From Stomorhina lunata (lineage: Eukaryota; Arthropoda; Insecta; Diptera; Rhiniidae), in the NCBI GenBank assembly GCA_933228675.1, contig OW121740.1:50017174-50081173 (forward strand): a stretch of 64,000 bases of DNA. The letters run 5' to 3'. Shown piece by piece: positions 11,561-22,924 of the stretch. A model generated the notes under the pieces. The model worked only from the letters and a program-made list of their open reading frames with translations, searched no databases and was not told the origin of the DNA. How positions within the stretch are numbered: the stretch's first letter is position 1; every line of letters begins with the position of its first letter. A program made the translations under genes and the position numbers.

Positions 11561-11984
11561 TGCAAAGAGATCGTTTACCTTGCAAATCTTTGATAAAATT
11601 ATCGAAATTTGCTTTGCAAAAATATAATTTAAAGTTTTTGTGGAACGAAACAGCATAATTATTTCCAAAATGTTTGCAAATTACACTTTTCAATGTTAGC
11701 TTTGCACTTCGCAAAAGAACACGTACGTGGAACAGAAATTGCAAAGAGAATAAAAAAGATTGCGAAGAGTTTGCAAATTATTCTTATCAGTTTTAACATA
11801 TCACTTGTCAAATTTTATAGTTCTGAGGAACATAAAGTTTTGCTAATTATCGAAAAATTTGATAAGTGCAAAGTGAAAAGTTGATAAGTTGTTTCGTGGA
11901 ATAGGGTCCAGGTTTCAATACCGTGCAATACACAAAGCTACAAGGGTGTCTCCCTATCGAATAACTTAAAATCAAATAGACCCT

Positions 11985-12450
11985 ATTGAAGTTGACGGAA
12001 GGAACTCATCAAGTGTATTGAATGTGCGTACAATTCGGAGAGCCAACTCCGATCCTTATCTTGTTGCAGCCAACTTGACAGTGTCTGAGTGTGTCGCGGA
12101 ACATACAGACAGATGCGCAAAGAAAACTTAACATCACCCAGCTACAATCCCATTAAAATTGCCTCCGATTACTCGCAACGAACAACTCAATTACTCGGAA
12201 CTGCTGCAGAATCTGTATTAGGGTTTCAAAACATTGTTCCTAAAAACTCTTGGTATTACGAGGAGTGTAGCAATGCCACTGCTAAGAAAAATGCAGCCCA
12301 CAAGGCAATTCTGCAGTTAATAGTTATGCGTCGAACTTTAGCAAAATATCAAGAGAAAGGAGGGAAGAGGAAAGCCTATTCGGAAGAAAAAGGGAAGGAA
12401 AAGGGAAGTTGAGATGAACATATAAGAGTCAAAATGAAATGCTTAAATTC
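11985..12450 (+). mobile_element. RTE-clade LINE fragment (linker between endonuclease and RT)
   Basis: Frame fragments match the segment at 16860-17340: VRTIRRANSDPDL corresponds to the end of the endonuclease domain, followed by SDYSQRTTQLLGTAAESVLG, NSWYYEECSNATAKKNAAHK and a Lys/Glu-rich stretch before the RT. Neither the catalytic endonuclease residues nor the RT is included. Confidence 0.75.
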
Positions 12451-12895
12451 AACCGAAAAGTTAAACACCAAACGGATGGTTTTGGCAATTATATCTTCTG
12501 TAAGAACGACTAAGAATCACCAGGTTTTCAGATAGAGAAAGCGTACTATAACTATGGGAGGCCTGGAATTCTAAAATACCATAAATTAACCCATGTAAAA
12601 TTTGATTTATAAGTATATCATAGCTATATTTTTCGTTTATAAATAAGGGGGTTAGTCCTTTACTACACCTAATATTTATGATAATTTCATGGTATCAGAA
12701 GATTGAAAAAGTATATATATAATTCCCCGACAACATTCCAATTTTAACAAGGGGTACTTCTCTCATACAATGAGCTGCATCCCATTCTATTTTTAGACTC
12801 ATTGAAAGGGACCTACGTTTTAACGCCGGCTCCGAACGGCAAATGCATTAGTTAGAGAAGTTTTACATAGCCTAATACTTAATAACCAGTGACTA
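12451..12895. other. Intergenic, no gene seen
   Basis: Nothing is recognised apart from a short RTE-like tail phrase (GGCCTGGAATTCTAAAATA) near 12558-12580. Confidence 0.3.
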
Positions 12896-12907
12896 GCTGA
12901 GTTATGA

Positions 12908-13024
12908 GGTGAACCGCCGCTTTTTTCAAAATTTATTTTTTCAAGTAAGTCTGGCCAGGGATCGAACTTGGGCCTATGGTGTGCTAGGCGGATGACTAAC
13001 CTGCTATACCACGGCGGTTCACAA
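12908..13024 (-). mobile_element. tRNA-derived SINE-like unit
   Basis: On the minus strand an A-box-like TGGTATAGCAGG (13000-13011) is followed by a B-box-like AAGTTCGATCC (12958-12968), the spacing of an internal RNA polymerase III promoter. The flanks GTGAACCGCCG (12912 region) and CGGCGGTTCAC (13013-13023) form an inverted repeat enclosing the unit. The acceptor arms of a functional tRNA are not evident. Confidence 0.6.
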
Positions 13025-14395
13025 TGAAAATATTGAAAAAGTACTTCGTTTAAAATTTTATAGAAGAACTTGGTCATGTGTGTAAGTTCAAATGAAGCGA
13101 TTCCTGCCTTTTAGGGATATCAAAGACAATTCCTTTAGTTTTCGTTTAAATATGTTTGGTTGATAATTGGTTTGTGCTATTCACATTTTTCATTGTTATT
13201 TTTTTTTCACTTACTAAAAAGTCACCCTTTAATAGTAAGTTTTGAAATGTCATTCACGGAGTGATGACACACAGCAATTACAATTATCTTGTCATTATTG
13301 CCGTTAGTAGTTTTAGTAAATTTAAAATTTTTTAAATATTTGAATGTTGTGAAACAGTTATTATTAGTTTTAATTAATTGTGTTAAATTACTTTATCTTT
13401 TATTTTATTTCTATAATTAAATATTTTCTAGAGTAGATAGAAGTGGTTAGTGGTTTTAAAAATTTTTCAAATTAATCATTTACGAATTTTACTACAACTG
13501 GTAAAAGGCGAAAAAATAAGTGATAATAAATGTTGTTGGTTTTCAAATTTTAAAACTTTGTGGTTTTAAAAAATAAATTAAAATTTCAGTTATGCTGGTA
13601 AATGGGAATTTTTATCAAATTGAGTTGACCACTTTCACAGGTTAAATGAGATTAATGGTAAAGCTAATTTTCGGAAAGTAAACAAAGATTCGGAACATTT
13701 TAAGAAATAGTTTTTGAACATAATTTTAATTTTTCCCCATTTTAACTTGTCTAGAGCTTAGATTTGTACTTAACCCGTTGACAGCTCAAATATTGAAATT
13801 GTCTATTTAAGCATAAAAACCGCAAATTACGCACATAAAAAAGTCACTCATTTTGTGTTGTGTTGATGTTGCTGCAATTTTTGCTTTTGTTTTTGCAATT
13901 GTTGTATTTTTATGCTTTTTTGCAATGACATTTCAATGATCTAGTTATTTGAGCGAAAATGCCTTGGCCTACTTTTGGATAGAAACGGAAAAATGTTGAC
14001 ACACAATCAAAAAGGACCTTCAAATTAAAGCATAAAACTGGGTTAAATTCCAAATAAAGGACGAAGAAAACATAAAATCCTTGAAGAATTCCAAGTAAAC
14101 AAGAACAAGGAAAAATACGAAAGAATTTAATTGAAACAAATCAAAAAAAAAATTAGATTTATTTGATATTACAAACCTATTTTTGAACAATAAATGAAAG
14201 TCTGTACACGAATATTAATTTGATTTTTTTTATAAATCTTATATTTTTCAGGCGAAGAACACTATCGAAGCATCCCTGGTAATTGGACTTTGAAAGCAGT
14301 TTGTCACTGGAACTCTCATAGAATATAAACATATTCTAAAGCCTTTTACAGGGTTATCCATTTTGTGGTTTCAAAACTAAACGTAAATAAAACAC
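13025..14395. other. AT-rich intergenic stretch, no gene seen
   Basis: Low-complexity AT sequence with a TTGCTGCAATTTTTGC-type stretch at about 13868. No open frame has family motifs and no clear repeat boundaries are seen. Confidence 0.4.
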
Positions 14396-14850
14396 ATATA
14401 AAGTATTTTTTTTCATGATAGTTCTACTACATCATTTAAATGACCACCACGCGAAATATTGCAAGCATTGATTCTTTTGAGGTAATTTTCGACCACTTTT
14501 TGACACGTATTGGGCGGTATTTCAGCCATAACTTGACGAATGTTGGTTTTTTAGTGCTCAAGAGTTAATGGTTTATTTGCATAAACACTCTCTTTCGTGT
14601 AGCCCCACAAAATAAAGTCTAATGGTGTCAAATCTTATGATCTTGGTGCCATCGCCACGACGAGAAATTACGCGGCCAGGAAATGTCTCTTGCAATTAAG
14701 TCATATTCGCTCGAGATGTGTGGCATGTGGCACCGTCTTGATGAAACCGCATATTCTGCAAGTCGTATTCTTCAATAATGTGCCGTAAGACAGTCCTAAT
14801 TCTTGAGAACGACGAGGAATCGACACATTCGTTTCTTCGGCAACACTTTA
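14396..14850 (-). pseudogene. Mariner transposase relic (third sequence type)
   Basis: Minus-strand fragments give FHQDGATCHTSRANMT, an ISRRGDG stretch, a stop within the otherwise typical RS-DLTPLDFILWG block, then ESVYANKPLTLEH and QVMAEIPPNTCQKVVEN. This is the second half of a DD41D-like transposase, broken by several frame changes and a stop. The N-terminal half is missing and is replaced by the tandem repeat that follows. Confidence 0.75.
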
Positions 14851-14854
14851 ACTT

Positions 14855-15395
14855 ACAACAGCGAAACGATGATACATAGTAATATACTTTTGAAACCATG
14901 GCAATGTTGGTAAGGTTAGGCAGGCAGCCTAATTGTCACTTGGGACCTAGAAGCAGTCCCTTTGTGGTACCTACATGGGATAGACTGGAAAAAAGAAAGA
15001 CATACAATTAATTCCAGACCCTCGATGAGATGCTTATTCAAGGCAGCCTGTGGCGAAACGATGATACAAAGTAATATACTTTTGAAACCATGAAATGGAT
15101 AACCCGTTAGGTACAATGCCCATTGACATTGTAGGTAAGGTTAGGCAGGCAGCCTAATTGTCGCTTGGGACCTAGAAGCAGTCACTTTGTGGTACCTGCA
15201 TGGGATAGACTGGAGAAAGAAAGACATACAATTAATTCCAGACCCTCGATGAGATGCTTATTCAAGGCAGCCTGTGGCGAAACGATGATACATAGTAATA
15301 TACTTTTGAAACCATGAAATGGATAATCCGTTACAATGCCCATTGTCATTGTAGGTAAGGTTAGGCAGGCAGCCTAATTGTCACTTGGAACAATA
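14855..15395. repeat. Tandem repeat, about 200-225 bp unit, 2.5 copies
   Basis: GCGAAACGATGATACA recurs near 14858, 15053 and 15277. GGTTAGGCAGGCAGCCTAAT recurs near 14913, 15140 and 15360. The unit spans from the tail of the mariner relic into a segment also containing GACCCTCGATGAGATGCTTA. Copy lengths differ by about 30 bp. Confidence 0.8.
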
Positions 15396-15474
15396 ACCCG
15401 CCTTGACAAATGAGTATATTTTACGAATATCAATACTCGCTAGATAGGAAATATCATGCGGAAAAAGGCCCCCC

Positions 15475-15885
15475 CTAGATTATGAGCTCTAGAATTGAAA
15501 GAGCTGGACAGTGGCAGAGAAGATGAGTTACTTTCTCATAATCTTCTATATTGTGGCAACTGCGACAATAGTAGTAGTGTGAAATATTAAATCTTCTGAC
15601 ATGCAACCCAAAAACAAAGTGTCCCGTTGAGCTTGAAATTGAAGATTGAACAAGTGGTTTCAGTGGACCAACTGTTCTGGGGTGACCCATAGAGAAATTG
15701 CCTAATTGCTGATTTGCAGGCGGATGCCCGTAAATTGGTCGATATTTTCCTAACTCAGGACTTAGTGGAGTTAACAGGTATATTGTTGTGCCCGGGTACT
15801 CAGAAAATTTTAATGTTGCTATATCTCGCCATCTCGTTAAGAGATGCCTAGCATTCACGAGTAAAAACACATGTCGTGTGGGCAT
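15475..15885 (-). mobile_element. Non-LTR retrotransposon C-terminal (post-RNase H) fragment
   Basis: A 136-codon minus-strand frame contains RTVGPLKPLVQSSISSSTGH, LHVRRFNISH and the zinc-knuckle-like CRSC-x9-H-x3-C-x-C pattern (YYCRSCHNIEDYEKVTHLLC). This resembles the cysteine-rich C-terminus downstream of RNase H in I/R1/LOA-group LINEs. No RT is present in the neighbourhood. The clade is inferred only from the tail. Confidence 0.6.
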
Positions 15886-15944
15886 TACATAGGGATTTTA
15901 TGGCAGAAACAAATATCCCTGTCTTTTATTCTGTGGTATCTTAT

Positions 15945-17806
15945 CCTTTAGATGATGTAGGGGTTGTTGGATTCCAAGTAACTGTTCTGACTGGTTTAAC
16001 TTGGCAAAGCCAGGCTAATCTTGGTCTATCCTTCATCTCAACTGTGGTCACTTACCTCCTCGTGGTGTCACCTGGGTAGCTACCTTACCAGCAGTTAAAG
16101 TAGTGAGCTAACAAGTGCCGCGTGTTCTCCCATAAGAACGATAAAAACATGGATTTAGAACGTCGGGCTAGTAGCCCACTCTAATGTTGACGACTATGGC
16201 AAACGAAAAAAGAACCATGATTTAAGGATCAGCACCTAGAACATTCGAACCCTTTACAGAGGAGGTGCTCTGATCCAGTTGATGGATGTTCTCGATAAAT
16301 ATAAATGTAATGTGACTGCTGTCCAGGAAATAAGATGGATTGGCCATGGCATCGCCAAAACACCAAAAGGCAACCTGTATTACAGCTGTCATGATAGTAA
16401 GCATGAGTTTGGTTGCGGGTTTATGGTAAGCAAAAGATTGCGAAGTCTTGTTACAAGGTTCACCCCAATAAACGAAAGGTAAGCGACAATTCGCGTTAAA
16501 GCTAAATACTTTTATCTAAGCCTTATTTGTGTACAAGCTCCTACAGAAGATAAAGACGACGATGTGAATGAAGCATTTTATGACCGGCTTGAAGAAGTCT
16601 ATAATAGCTGCCCCAGTCACGATGTGAAAATAATCCTTGGTGATTTTAATGCAATGTTTGGAAAGGAAAGCATCTTTGAACCTACTATCGGTAAGTTCAG
16701 TCTCCATAACGCAACTACCGACAATGGTATAAGTCTAATCTCCTTTGCGGCGGCCCAAAATATGATAGTGAGCAGCATCAGGTTTAAACACCTTGACATC
16801 CACAAGGCAACATGGGTGTCACCGGACCAAAATACGAAAAATCAGATTACCATATTTTAGCTGCGTGATGGATGTGCGTTCTATACGTGGAGCTAATATG
16901 GATACCGACCATTATCTAGCAGCCAAGGTCAGAACACGCTTGAGTGTGTCTCGAAACATACAATCGGAATCGCAAAGAAAGTTTGATGTCGCGAAGCTAA
17001 AATCCCAACAAATTGCCATCGATTTCTCGCAAAGAGCAACTCAATTCCTTAAAGAAAATGATACCAGTTCCAATAATATAAACGAGCAGTGGCAACATAT
17101 TGCCAACGCTTCAAAAACTGCTGCAAAATCGGGTTCCAAACCCCTCGCCCTAAAAACTTGTATGATGAGGAATGCTGTAATGCCACAGTCGAAAAAATGC
17201 ATCCTACATGGCAACTCTACAGAATTTAGTTACACGAGGAACTTTGGAAAGGTACCGCGAAAAAAAGAGGGAAGAAAACGCATTTTCAGAAGGAAAAAGA
17301 AAGAAATGGAGAATCGCGCTTTTGGTGAAATTGAAATGTATAAGAGCCGAAGTTAGATGTCATACTTAGGAATAAAATCCTCCCAACAAGAACTAAAATT
17401 CAGCTCTACAAAACGCTTATACTACCAGTGTTGTTATTTGGTGCAGAATCATGGCCACTTGCACAAGCCGATGAAGCTGTGCTTGGAGTCTTTGAGAGGA
17501 AGATCCTACGAAAAATCTACGGTCCAATCAGCATCAACAATAAATTTCGGCATCGATTTAATGTTATTTGCTGACATTGACATAGTAAAACGCATTAAAC
17601 AGCAGCGGCTGCGTTAAATAGGACATGTTGTGCGAATGGACGAAAATACTCCAGTAGGAAAAGTATTCGAAAACGATCCCGATAGGACTCGTAAAAGATT
17701 ACGTTCGAAACTTCGATGGAAAGAGCCAGTAGAAGAAAATCTATCCAAGCTTGGCCTACGCAATTGAAGACTTTGTTCAGAAGATCGAACAGCATGGAAT
17801 TCTAAA
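15945..17806 (+). mobile_element. RTE-clade LINE, nearly end-to-end but internally deleted
   Basis: The 5' untranslated part (15945-16200) leads into an APE endonuclease domain: NIRTLYRGGALIQLMDVL, AVQEIRWIGHG, GCGFMVSKRL, a stop after TPINER, then QAPTEDKDDD, IILGDFNAMFGKE (DFN) and TDNGISLISFAAAQN, HLDIHKATWVSPD and DVRSIRGANMDTDHY (catalytic DH). The Lys-rich linker ends at 17356. Most of the RT is missing; the sequence resumes at about 17370 with the RTE thumb/tail (LLFGAESW-like, VFERKILRKIYGP, DIVKRIKQQRLR, GHVVRMDENTP). The 3' end stops at 17806 against the CAG of the next element. Confidence 0.88.
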
Positions 17807-17809
17807 CAG

Positions 17810-19150
17810 GGCCCTATTTCACTAAGCTACAAGTTTACAATTACAAAAATTGTGAACTTGTAAATAATTGTGTTTCATTAAATACAATTACAAGTTTGTA
17901 GCTACAAGTGATTTTGACAATTCACAAGTTTACAAGTCGAACTTCTACAAGTGGTTTTGTTTCACTAATCTAAATTTGTACTTGTACACTTGTAGAATTG
18001 TAGAAAAAAGCATAGGGTCGACGGAGACTCTCAAAAAAATTTTACAAGTTACAAGTGAATGATAAATTGAATTTAAATTTGATTTTTAACTATTTTTTAA
18101 TAAAAATTAGTTAAAATTAACACAAAATCAAATCAATATTAATTACCATTTATTTATTTTATTTGTTTTTAAATATGTTTCGATTAATAATAGTCCATTA
18201 CTTAGTGTACCTTGACGAATTTAGTTTACTTTGACGAATTTTAATAGCACACTACCAAAATAATTGTTTGTGCCAAATTTAATCAAATTATCTTCTGAAT
18301 TGCGAAATGTACTTTGATTACAAGATTTACATGGGGTCCAGCCAGCCGTCCAGCTAGATGGACGGACGGACTGACATCGTTTAATCGGCTCAGGAAGTAA
18401 TTCTAAATCCGTTGTTATACTAAAAGGTGGTCTAACTGAGACCAATATTTCTATGCGTTATATATATCAGCCCAAACTTATAATACCCTTTCCACCTATA
18501 GTGATGAAGCGTATGTAGAACAAGGGAGATCAATGATGTCCTTGACTCAAGGATATCTCAAAAAGCATATCTTCCATTTTCTTTATCATTCTCTCAAATG
18601 TGAATAATAGTATAGACAACAAAATACGAAAACCAAAAAAATGGCTCATGGTGGATCGGAAAACAAACAACTTTTTCTTAACTTTTTAATTAAAAGAGCA
18701 TAAAACTACAGGGCATATGCTAAAATATGAGCCTAGTCTTATAAAAATCTGATAACCGTATCAAAAGTTATAGGCATATAAAGTGGGTATGTTTCTGAAA
18801 AAATATTGAAAAAAAGATCGAACTTTGAACCGCCATAAAATTTGAACCAAAGCTAAATTAAAAATTTTGAAGAAGTGTAAAAATTGTCTAGGCTAGGAGA
18901 ATGTACATGTATATAAAATTTCATAAAAATCGTATTTTTTATTTGACTCCATATATTTATCAAAATATTTTATTTTATTATAATTGTAATTTTAGAAATT
19001 GTAATTGTAGAAATTGTAGTTTACAAGTCCAAAAAGTGTAAAAATTGTTGTGAAAATTTTAATGAAACACAATTGAACAGCACTTGTAAGAATTAGACTG
19101 GTAATTGTAACTTTTAAACTTGTAGAATTGTAGTTTAGTGAAATAGGGCC
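17810..19150. mobile_element. Harbinger-type non-autonomous element, 1.34 kb, CAG target duplication
   Basis: Ends GGCCCTATTTCACTAA and TTAGTGAAATAGGGCC are inverted repeats flanked by CAG at 17807-17809 and 19151-19153. Subterminal sequences are rich in ACAAGT/ACTTGT motifs, with an ATTGTGTTTCATTAAA block conserved at both ends. There is no transposase. A mini-me fragment (about 18205-18510) is nested inside. Confidence 0.87.
18205..18510 (-). mobile_element. mini-me/DINE-1-like fragment nested in Harbinger-type element
   Basis: It contains GGACGGACGGACTGACATCG (18360-18379) with the flanking TTTAATCGGCTCAG block, the reverse of the GTCY module seen at 47630 and 48195. The end near 18480 shows the degenerate TAATACCCTTTCCACC terminus. 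Confidence 0.75.
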
Positions 19151-19168
19151 CAGGTATAGACCATTTAA

Positions 19169-19353
19169 CCCCTTGACGTATTTCCACGAGTCTGACTCGT
19201 GGTACAATTTCTGTGCCTAACATGATTATCACGAGTCCGACTCGTGGTACTATTTATGTGCCTAACATGGTTATCACGAGTAATACTCGTTTTGCGACTT
19301 GTGTGCGAACAGTTGGAAGCGAACTTCGTTGCGCAGATTGATACGTCAAGGGG
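19169..19353. mobile_element. piggyBac-type MITE, 185 bp, TTAA target duplication
   Basis: TTAA at 19165-19168 and 19354-19357 encloses 13-bp inverted ends CCCCTTGACGTAT and ATACGTCAAGGGG. TTAA duplication with C-rich tips is the piggyBac signature. The interior has three direct copies of a CACGAGTCNGACTCGTG-type palindrome spaced about 43 bp apart (19187, 19231 and 19274), the last degenerate. Confidence 0.85.
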
Positions 19354-19659
19354 TTAAGTAAGTAAGTAGATTCGTAATTTTCAATCATAGGTCAAATTTG
19401 TATAGATCTTTTTGGGAACCCAATTTCTCTATTTGGGTCTGATTTTCATTCGTAGACTCTTCTAAAGTAAGATATTTGTGTTGTGGAACCAATTTTTTTT
19501 TTCACCTTATATCAAATATTTGTTGCATAACTTGCCTAAGACCTGGAACTTGTATCTCTGACAATCAAAATGGTTTAAAATTCTTAACCAGTTTAAACAT
19601 AAATTTGAATTTATTGGTTCCTAAAACATTTTTCGTTTACAGACTTTTAACTCAGAAAA

Positions 19660-20520
19660 CTTTTACGACCTAAAATAAATAACAAAAAACCTCCAATAGC
19701 AGCAACAAAAATTATGTTTTATGTTACTTACAAAGAAAAAAACAATAGAGGTCATTCCAAAGGCAACAACAACACAAGATAAAATAACTTGATACAAATA
19801 AAATAAATTGGTCATAAAGAACAAAAGGGGCAACAAAAAGCAGCATAAAAAATTCATATAAAACATAACAACAGCAACCAAAAGCATAAAATTAAATCTA
19901 AAATATCTGCAACAACAAAACACCCTCAAACCTGAGAAATAAATAAAAAAAACAACAAAAACCCATGGCAACATTTCACAACATGTTGACAGAACACTTA
20001 ACACACATTCACGCACTTATACACAACAAAACCCTACCCAAAAAAATGTAAACAAAATGATAACAGAAATCAGCTGTTAACCAGAGAAGTAAAAAACTCA
20101 TGAATTTACTCTGTTAACCTAAACAGTTAAGGAGAGGGATTCCGTTTTCTATAAAAAAAACTTGGCCACAGATTGTTTTTACTGTTAACTTGTTGTGTTT
20201 GCTTGTGTGTTTTTTTTCTGTATTTCTATTTTTGCCTCCAATACCGGCCGGTATTTTATGGGTTTGTTTACATTTTCATCTAATGTTGACAACACCATCG
20301 TAGCCGTCGTCGTCATCAACATCATCATCGAGAGTTTGTCTGAATGTATGAGTGCGTTAAGTGTAAATGCACCGCAACAGCTGTTTTGGCAACATTGTAT
20401 CTCGTGTTGAATTACGTTAACATCTGAAAGACGTAGAGGAAGTGAAATAACGTAATGCAAGAAAATAAATGTGAAAACAAAAAAAGCAACAATAAGTAAA
20501 CATTTCATTGTAGTTGCTTA
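19660..20520. other. Unique-looking non-coding stretch
   Basis: Rich in AACAAC/CAACAA and GTTG triplets. It carries several TAACAG/CTGTTA motifs (about 20060-20185), a perfect ATACCGGCCGGTAT palindrome near 20241 and a run of CGTCGTCGTCATCAACATCA. It lacks recognisable transposon ends, and its composition resembles fly 5' leader or regulatory DNA. The frames it contains have no protein signature. Confidence 0.4.
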
Positions 20521-20734
20521 AGATTTAGTAGCTTGTGTTTATTTAAGGTTAAATATTTTTACTAAGTGTTTTTTTTTTTTCAGTCTGAAAAACATTTTTA
20601 TTTTAAGATTCTATAAATTGGTATGATTTAAATAGTTTTTGTCTTTGAAATTGGGTGAAAAATAGAGGGAAAATAAATCTTTTTATAGAAACAGTGTTGC
20701 CTTTGCTAAAATATTTTGAATATATTTGATATTT

Positions 20735-20827
20735 TTATACCCACCATCAAAAAGAATTGGGGTATATTGAGATTGTCATTCCGTTTGTAAATTCCTTAAT
20801 ATTAGCTCAAAAACCAAAATTGATGCA
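20735..20827 (+). mobile_element. mini-me-like 5' end fragment
   Basis: TATACCCACCATCAAAAAGA and GTCATTCCGTTTGTAA give the 5' terminus also seen, reversed, at 25440-25530. It is cut at 20827 by the next element. Confidence 0.65.
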
Positions 20828-21991
20828 CATTAGGGTGACAGGAAATTTTTTTTTATTTGATTTCAAATATTTTTCTATGGAATATTGTGACACTAGGTCT
20901 AAAAGTTTAAATCTGAAAGTTTGAGCCAAATCGGACAACGCTCTACGGGCGCGCATCGGCTCCAAAGCTTAAGAGTCCATTTGTATGGGAAAAATGGGTA
21001 TTTTTTGTTTTTGCGAAATTTAGACCAAAAATAAATAATTTTTAGAAGAAAAAATAACAGAATATTAAAGAGAACTAACACAGCTTTATTTAAAATCGTG
21101 ATAGGTTTGTATTCGAAAAATGCTCATCTACATTCTACACAAAAAGATTTTGATCTGTACATTATAAATGCAAAAAAAAAAAACAAAAAACTATCAAATC
21201 AATGTTCGTATTTACTTTTTTTTTAATAAAAAGCACCTAATCTTGGCAAATACAATTATTTTCATGCTTTTTTTTTATTAAAATTCGCTGATTATTACTT
21301 GATATTTCGTAATCTCGCTGTGAAAATTTAAAGAAAATCCAAATTTTGACATTTGACCCCGGCGAAGAAAGGGTTAATCTCTTCCAATATTAAAAAACAT
21401 TTCAGCATAGGTTTTTCATCAACTAAGCAATAATAATAACTGTAATAATAATAAATTTAATACAAATAACATTTACCGAGCATCTACTAGAATTTGTCCC
21501 AAAAATTTACATTTTCGCGAAATTTTTCAATTTGAAATCGCAGGTACGGCGAAATGGTTCATGATATCGATCGATTTTTTGGGTTTTATTCTCCCATTTG
21601 TCTGTTTTAACACACTGAAGAGCAAATCCTAAATTTGAAATATTTGTTTATATTTTATATTATATTTTAACAAAACTGAACTATTTACTAGTAACAAGCC
21701 ATTAAATGATAAATCATGTCTTACTTTGGAATTTCTTTATTTACAACATACAATTTTTTAGTACATATCCTTAGGCGCGTTTTCTAGGACATGCATTTTC
21801 GGGGGATAACTGCAATTACTTTTAAACTACCTCATGGATTTTCGTCTTTTTCCTTCTAAAAATTATTTATTTTTTGGTCTAAATTTCGCAAAAACAAAAA
21901 AATACCAATTTTTCCCCATACAAATGGGCTCTTAAACTTTATAAAATTCGAAAAATCATTTTCCTTCATACAAAAAATTGTCACCCTAATG
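20828..21991. mobile_element. Unclassified 1.16-kb DNA element with long inverted ends
   Basis: The tips CATTAGGGTGACA and TGTCACCCTAATG are exact inverted repeats. Complementarity continues discontinuously for about 200 bp (TTTGTATGGGAAAAATGG, TTTTTGCGAAATTTAGACCA and their reverse complements near 21885-21930). No transposase is seen. No unambiguous target duplication is visible: TGCA precedes the element and TACA follows it. Confidence 0.72.
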
Positions 21992-22735
21992 TACATGTAT
22001 TCTGAATCCTTATGAAATTCTAAGACTATTGACCGCGGTCCATCATACAACCATTGCACAAAAATCGAAACAGTTGTCTTAGATCAATGAAATTTAGATT
22101 GTGACTTAATATGAATTCAACATTATCATATTCATATTAAAAAAATTGGTCAAAGAACACGCCTACCGCCCACATATTTCTCAATATTGAAAAATAAATG
22201 GAATTCACAAAACTAAAAATATGAGTTACTTTAGAGAAATAAAATTTTGTGCGTGATTTAATAACAATTTGGTTAAATTGTTTAAAAAGTTTCGACAAAA
22301 TTGGCCTAAGGATACTCCTAGGATGCACAGATCCTTAAATCTGGTAGAATCGACCAAAATAACAAATTGACAAATATACCTGAAAGCAGTTGTATATAAA
22401 TGAAATTTGGTGTGTAACTTGATGGTGCCGTGGTCGCGGCGCCCATTTGGCCGATATTTTGTTCCATACATAATTGAGTTATACCAATATATCATAATAA
22501 AATAAAATTACAATAATTTCCTAAATAGTTTGTGTTTTATTCAAAACCAACATCGGCCCTTGAAATTTAACCACCCGATATAAGTGGTAATAAATCGTTG
22601 TCGTAAAAAGATTTTAATATTGTCCTTTTTTCCGAGTATTACTTTTGAACAAACATCAAATATTTTACTCAAATTATTAAGTTTGACATCTTAGCTTTTT
22701 GACAAAAAACAAAAAAATGGTATAATTCGGACGGT
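21992..22735. other. Repeat-like intergenic DNA
   Basis: No gene is seen. The phrase AACATCGGCCCTTGAAATTTA near 22550 is close to one at 5849 upstream of the mariner there, so this may be the relic of another element. Confidence 0.35.
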
Positions 22736-22739
22736 TTTA

Positions 22740-22920
22740 AAAATAAATTATATGCTGGTCTAGCTAGCGTCTAGCTAGTAACCCACTCCTAGAAAATATA
22801 ACAATTACTATGAAAAAGCTTAAATTAGAATAGAATGATCAACTAGAAGAAAATCTTTTAAAGCTTGGCCTACGAAATTAGAGAATATGCGCACAAGATC
22901 GAAGCGTTTCAAATTCAACA
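22740..22920 (+). mobile_element. RTE-derived short piece (3' tail)
   Basis: It contains the RTE 5'-leader phrase CTAGCTAGTAACCCACTC and then the RTE 3' phrase AAAGCTTGGCCTACGAAATT with ATGCGCACAAGATCGAAG. The open reading frame that should lie between them is absent. Confidence 0.6.
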
Positions 22921-22924
22921 AGTA

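Larger units (their letters stand above)
8246..11908 (-). mobile_element. PIF/Harbinger DNA transposon, 3.66 kb, with two LINE insertions
   Basis: The terminal inverted repeats agree over about 50 bp (GGCCCTATTCCACGAAACAA at the left, with one difference near the tip at the right) and are flanked by CAG at 8243-8245 and 11909-11911, the CWG-type 3-bp target duplication of Harbinger elements. Long subterminal regions at both ends are rich in TTTGCAAAG-type inverted motifs. The interior holds a broken Harbinger transposase on the minus strand plus one minus-strand and one plus-strand LINE fragment. Confidence 0.88.

Noticed and set aside
19663..20016. Hydrophobic 117-codon minus-strand frame as a membrane protein
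   Set aside because: It is the complement of an AACAAC/AAAACA-rich tract, which automatically yields Phe/Val/Cys/Leu codons; no supporting motif.
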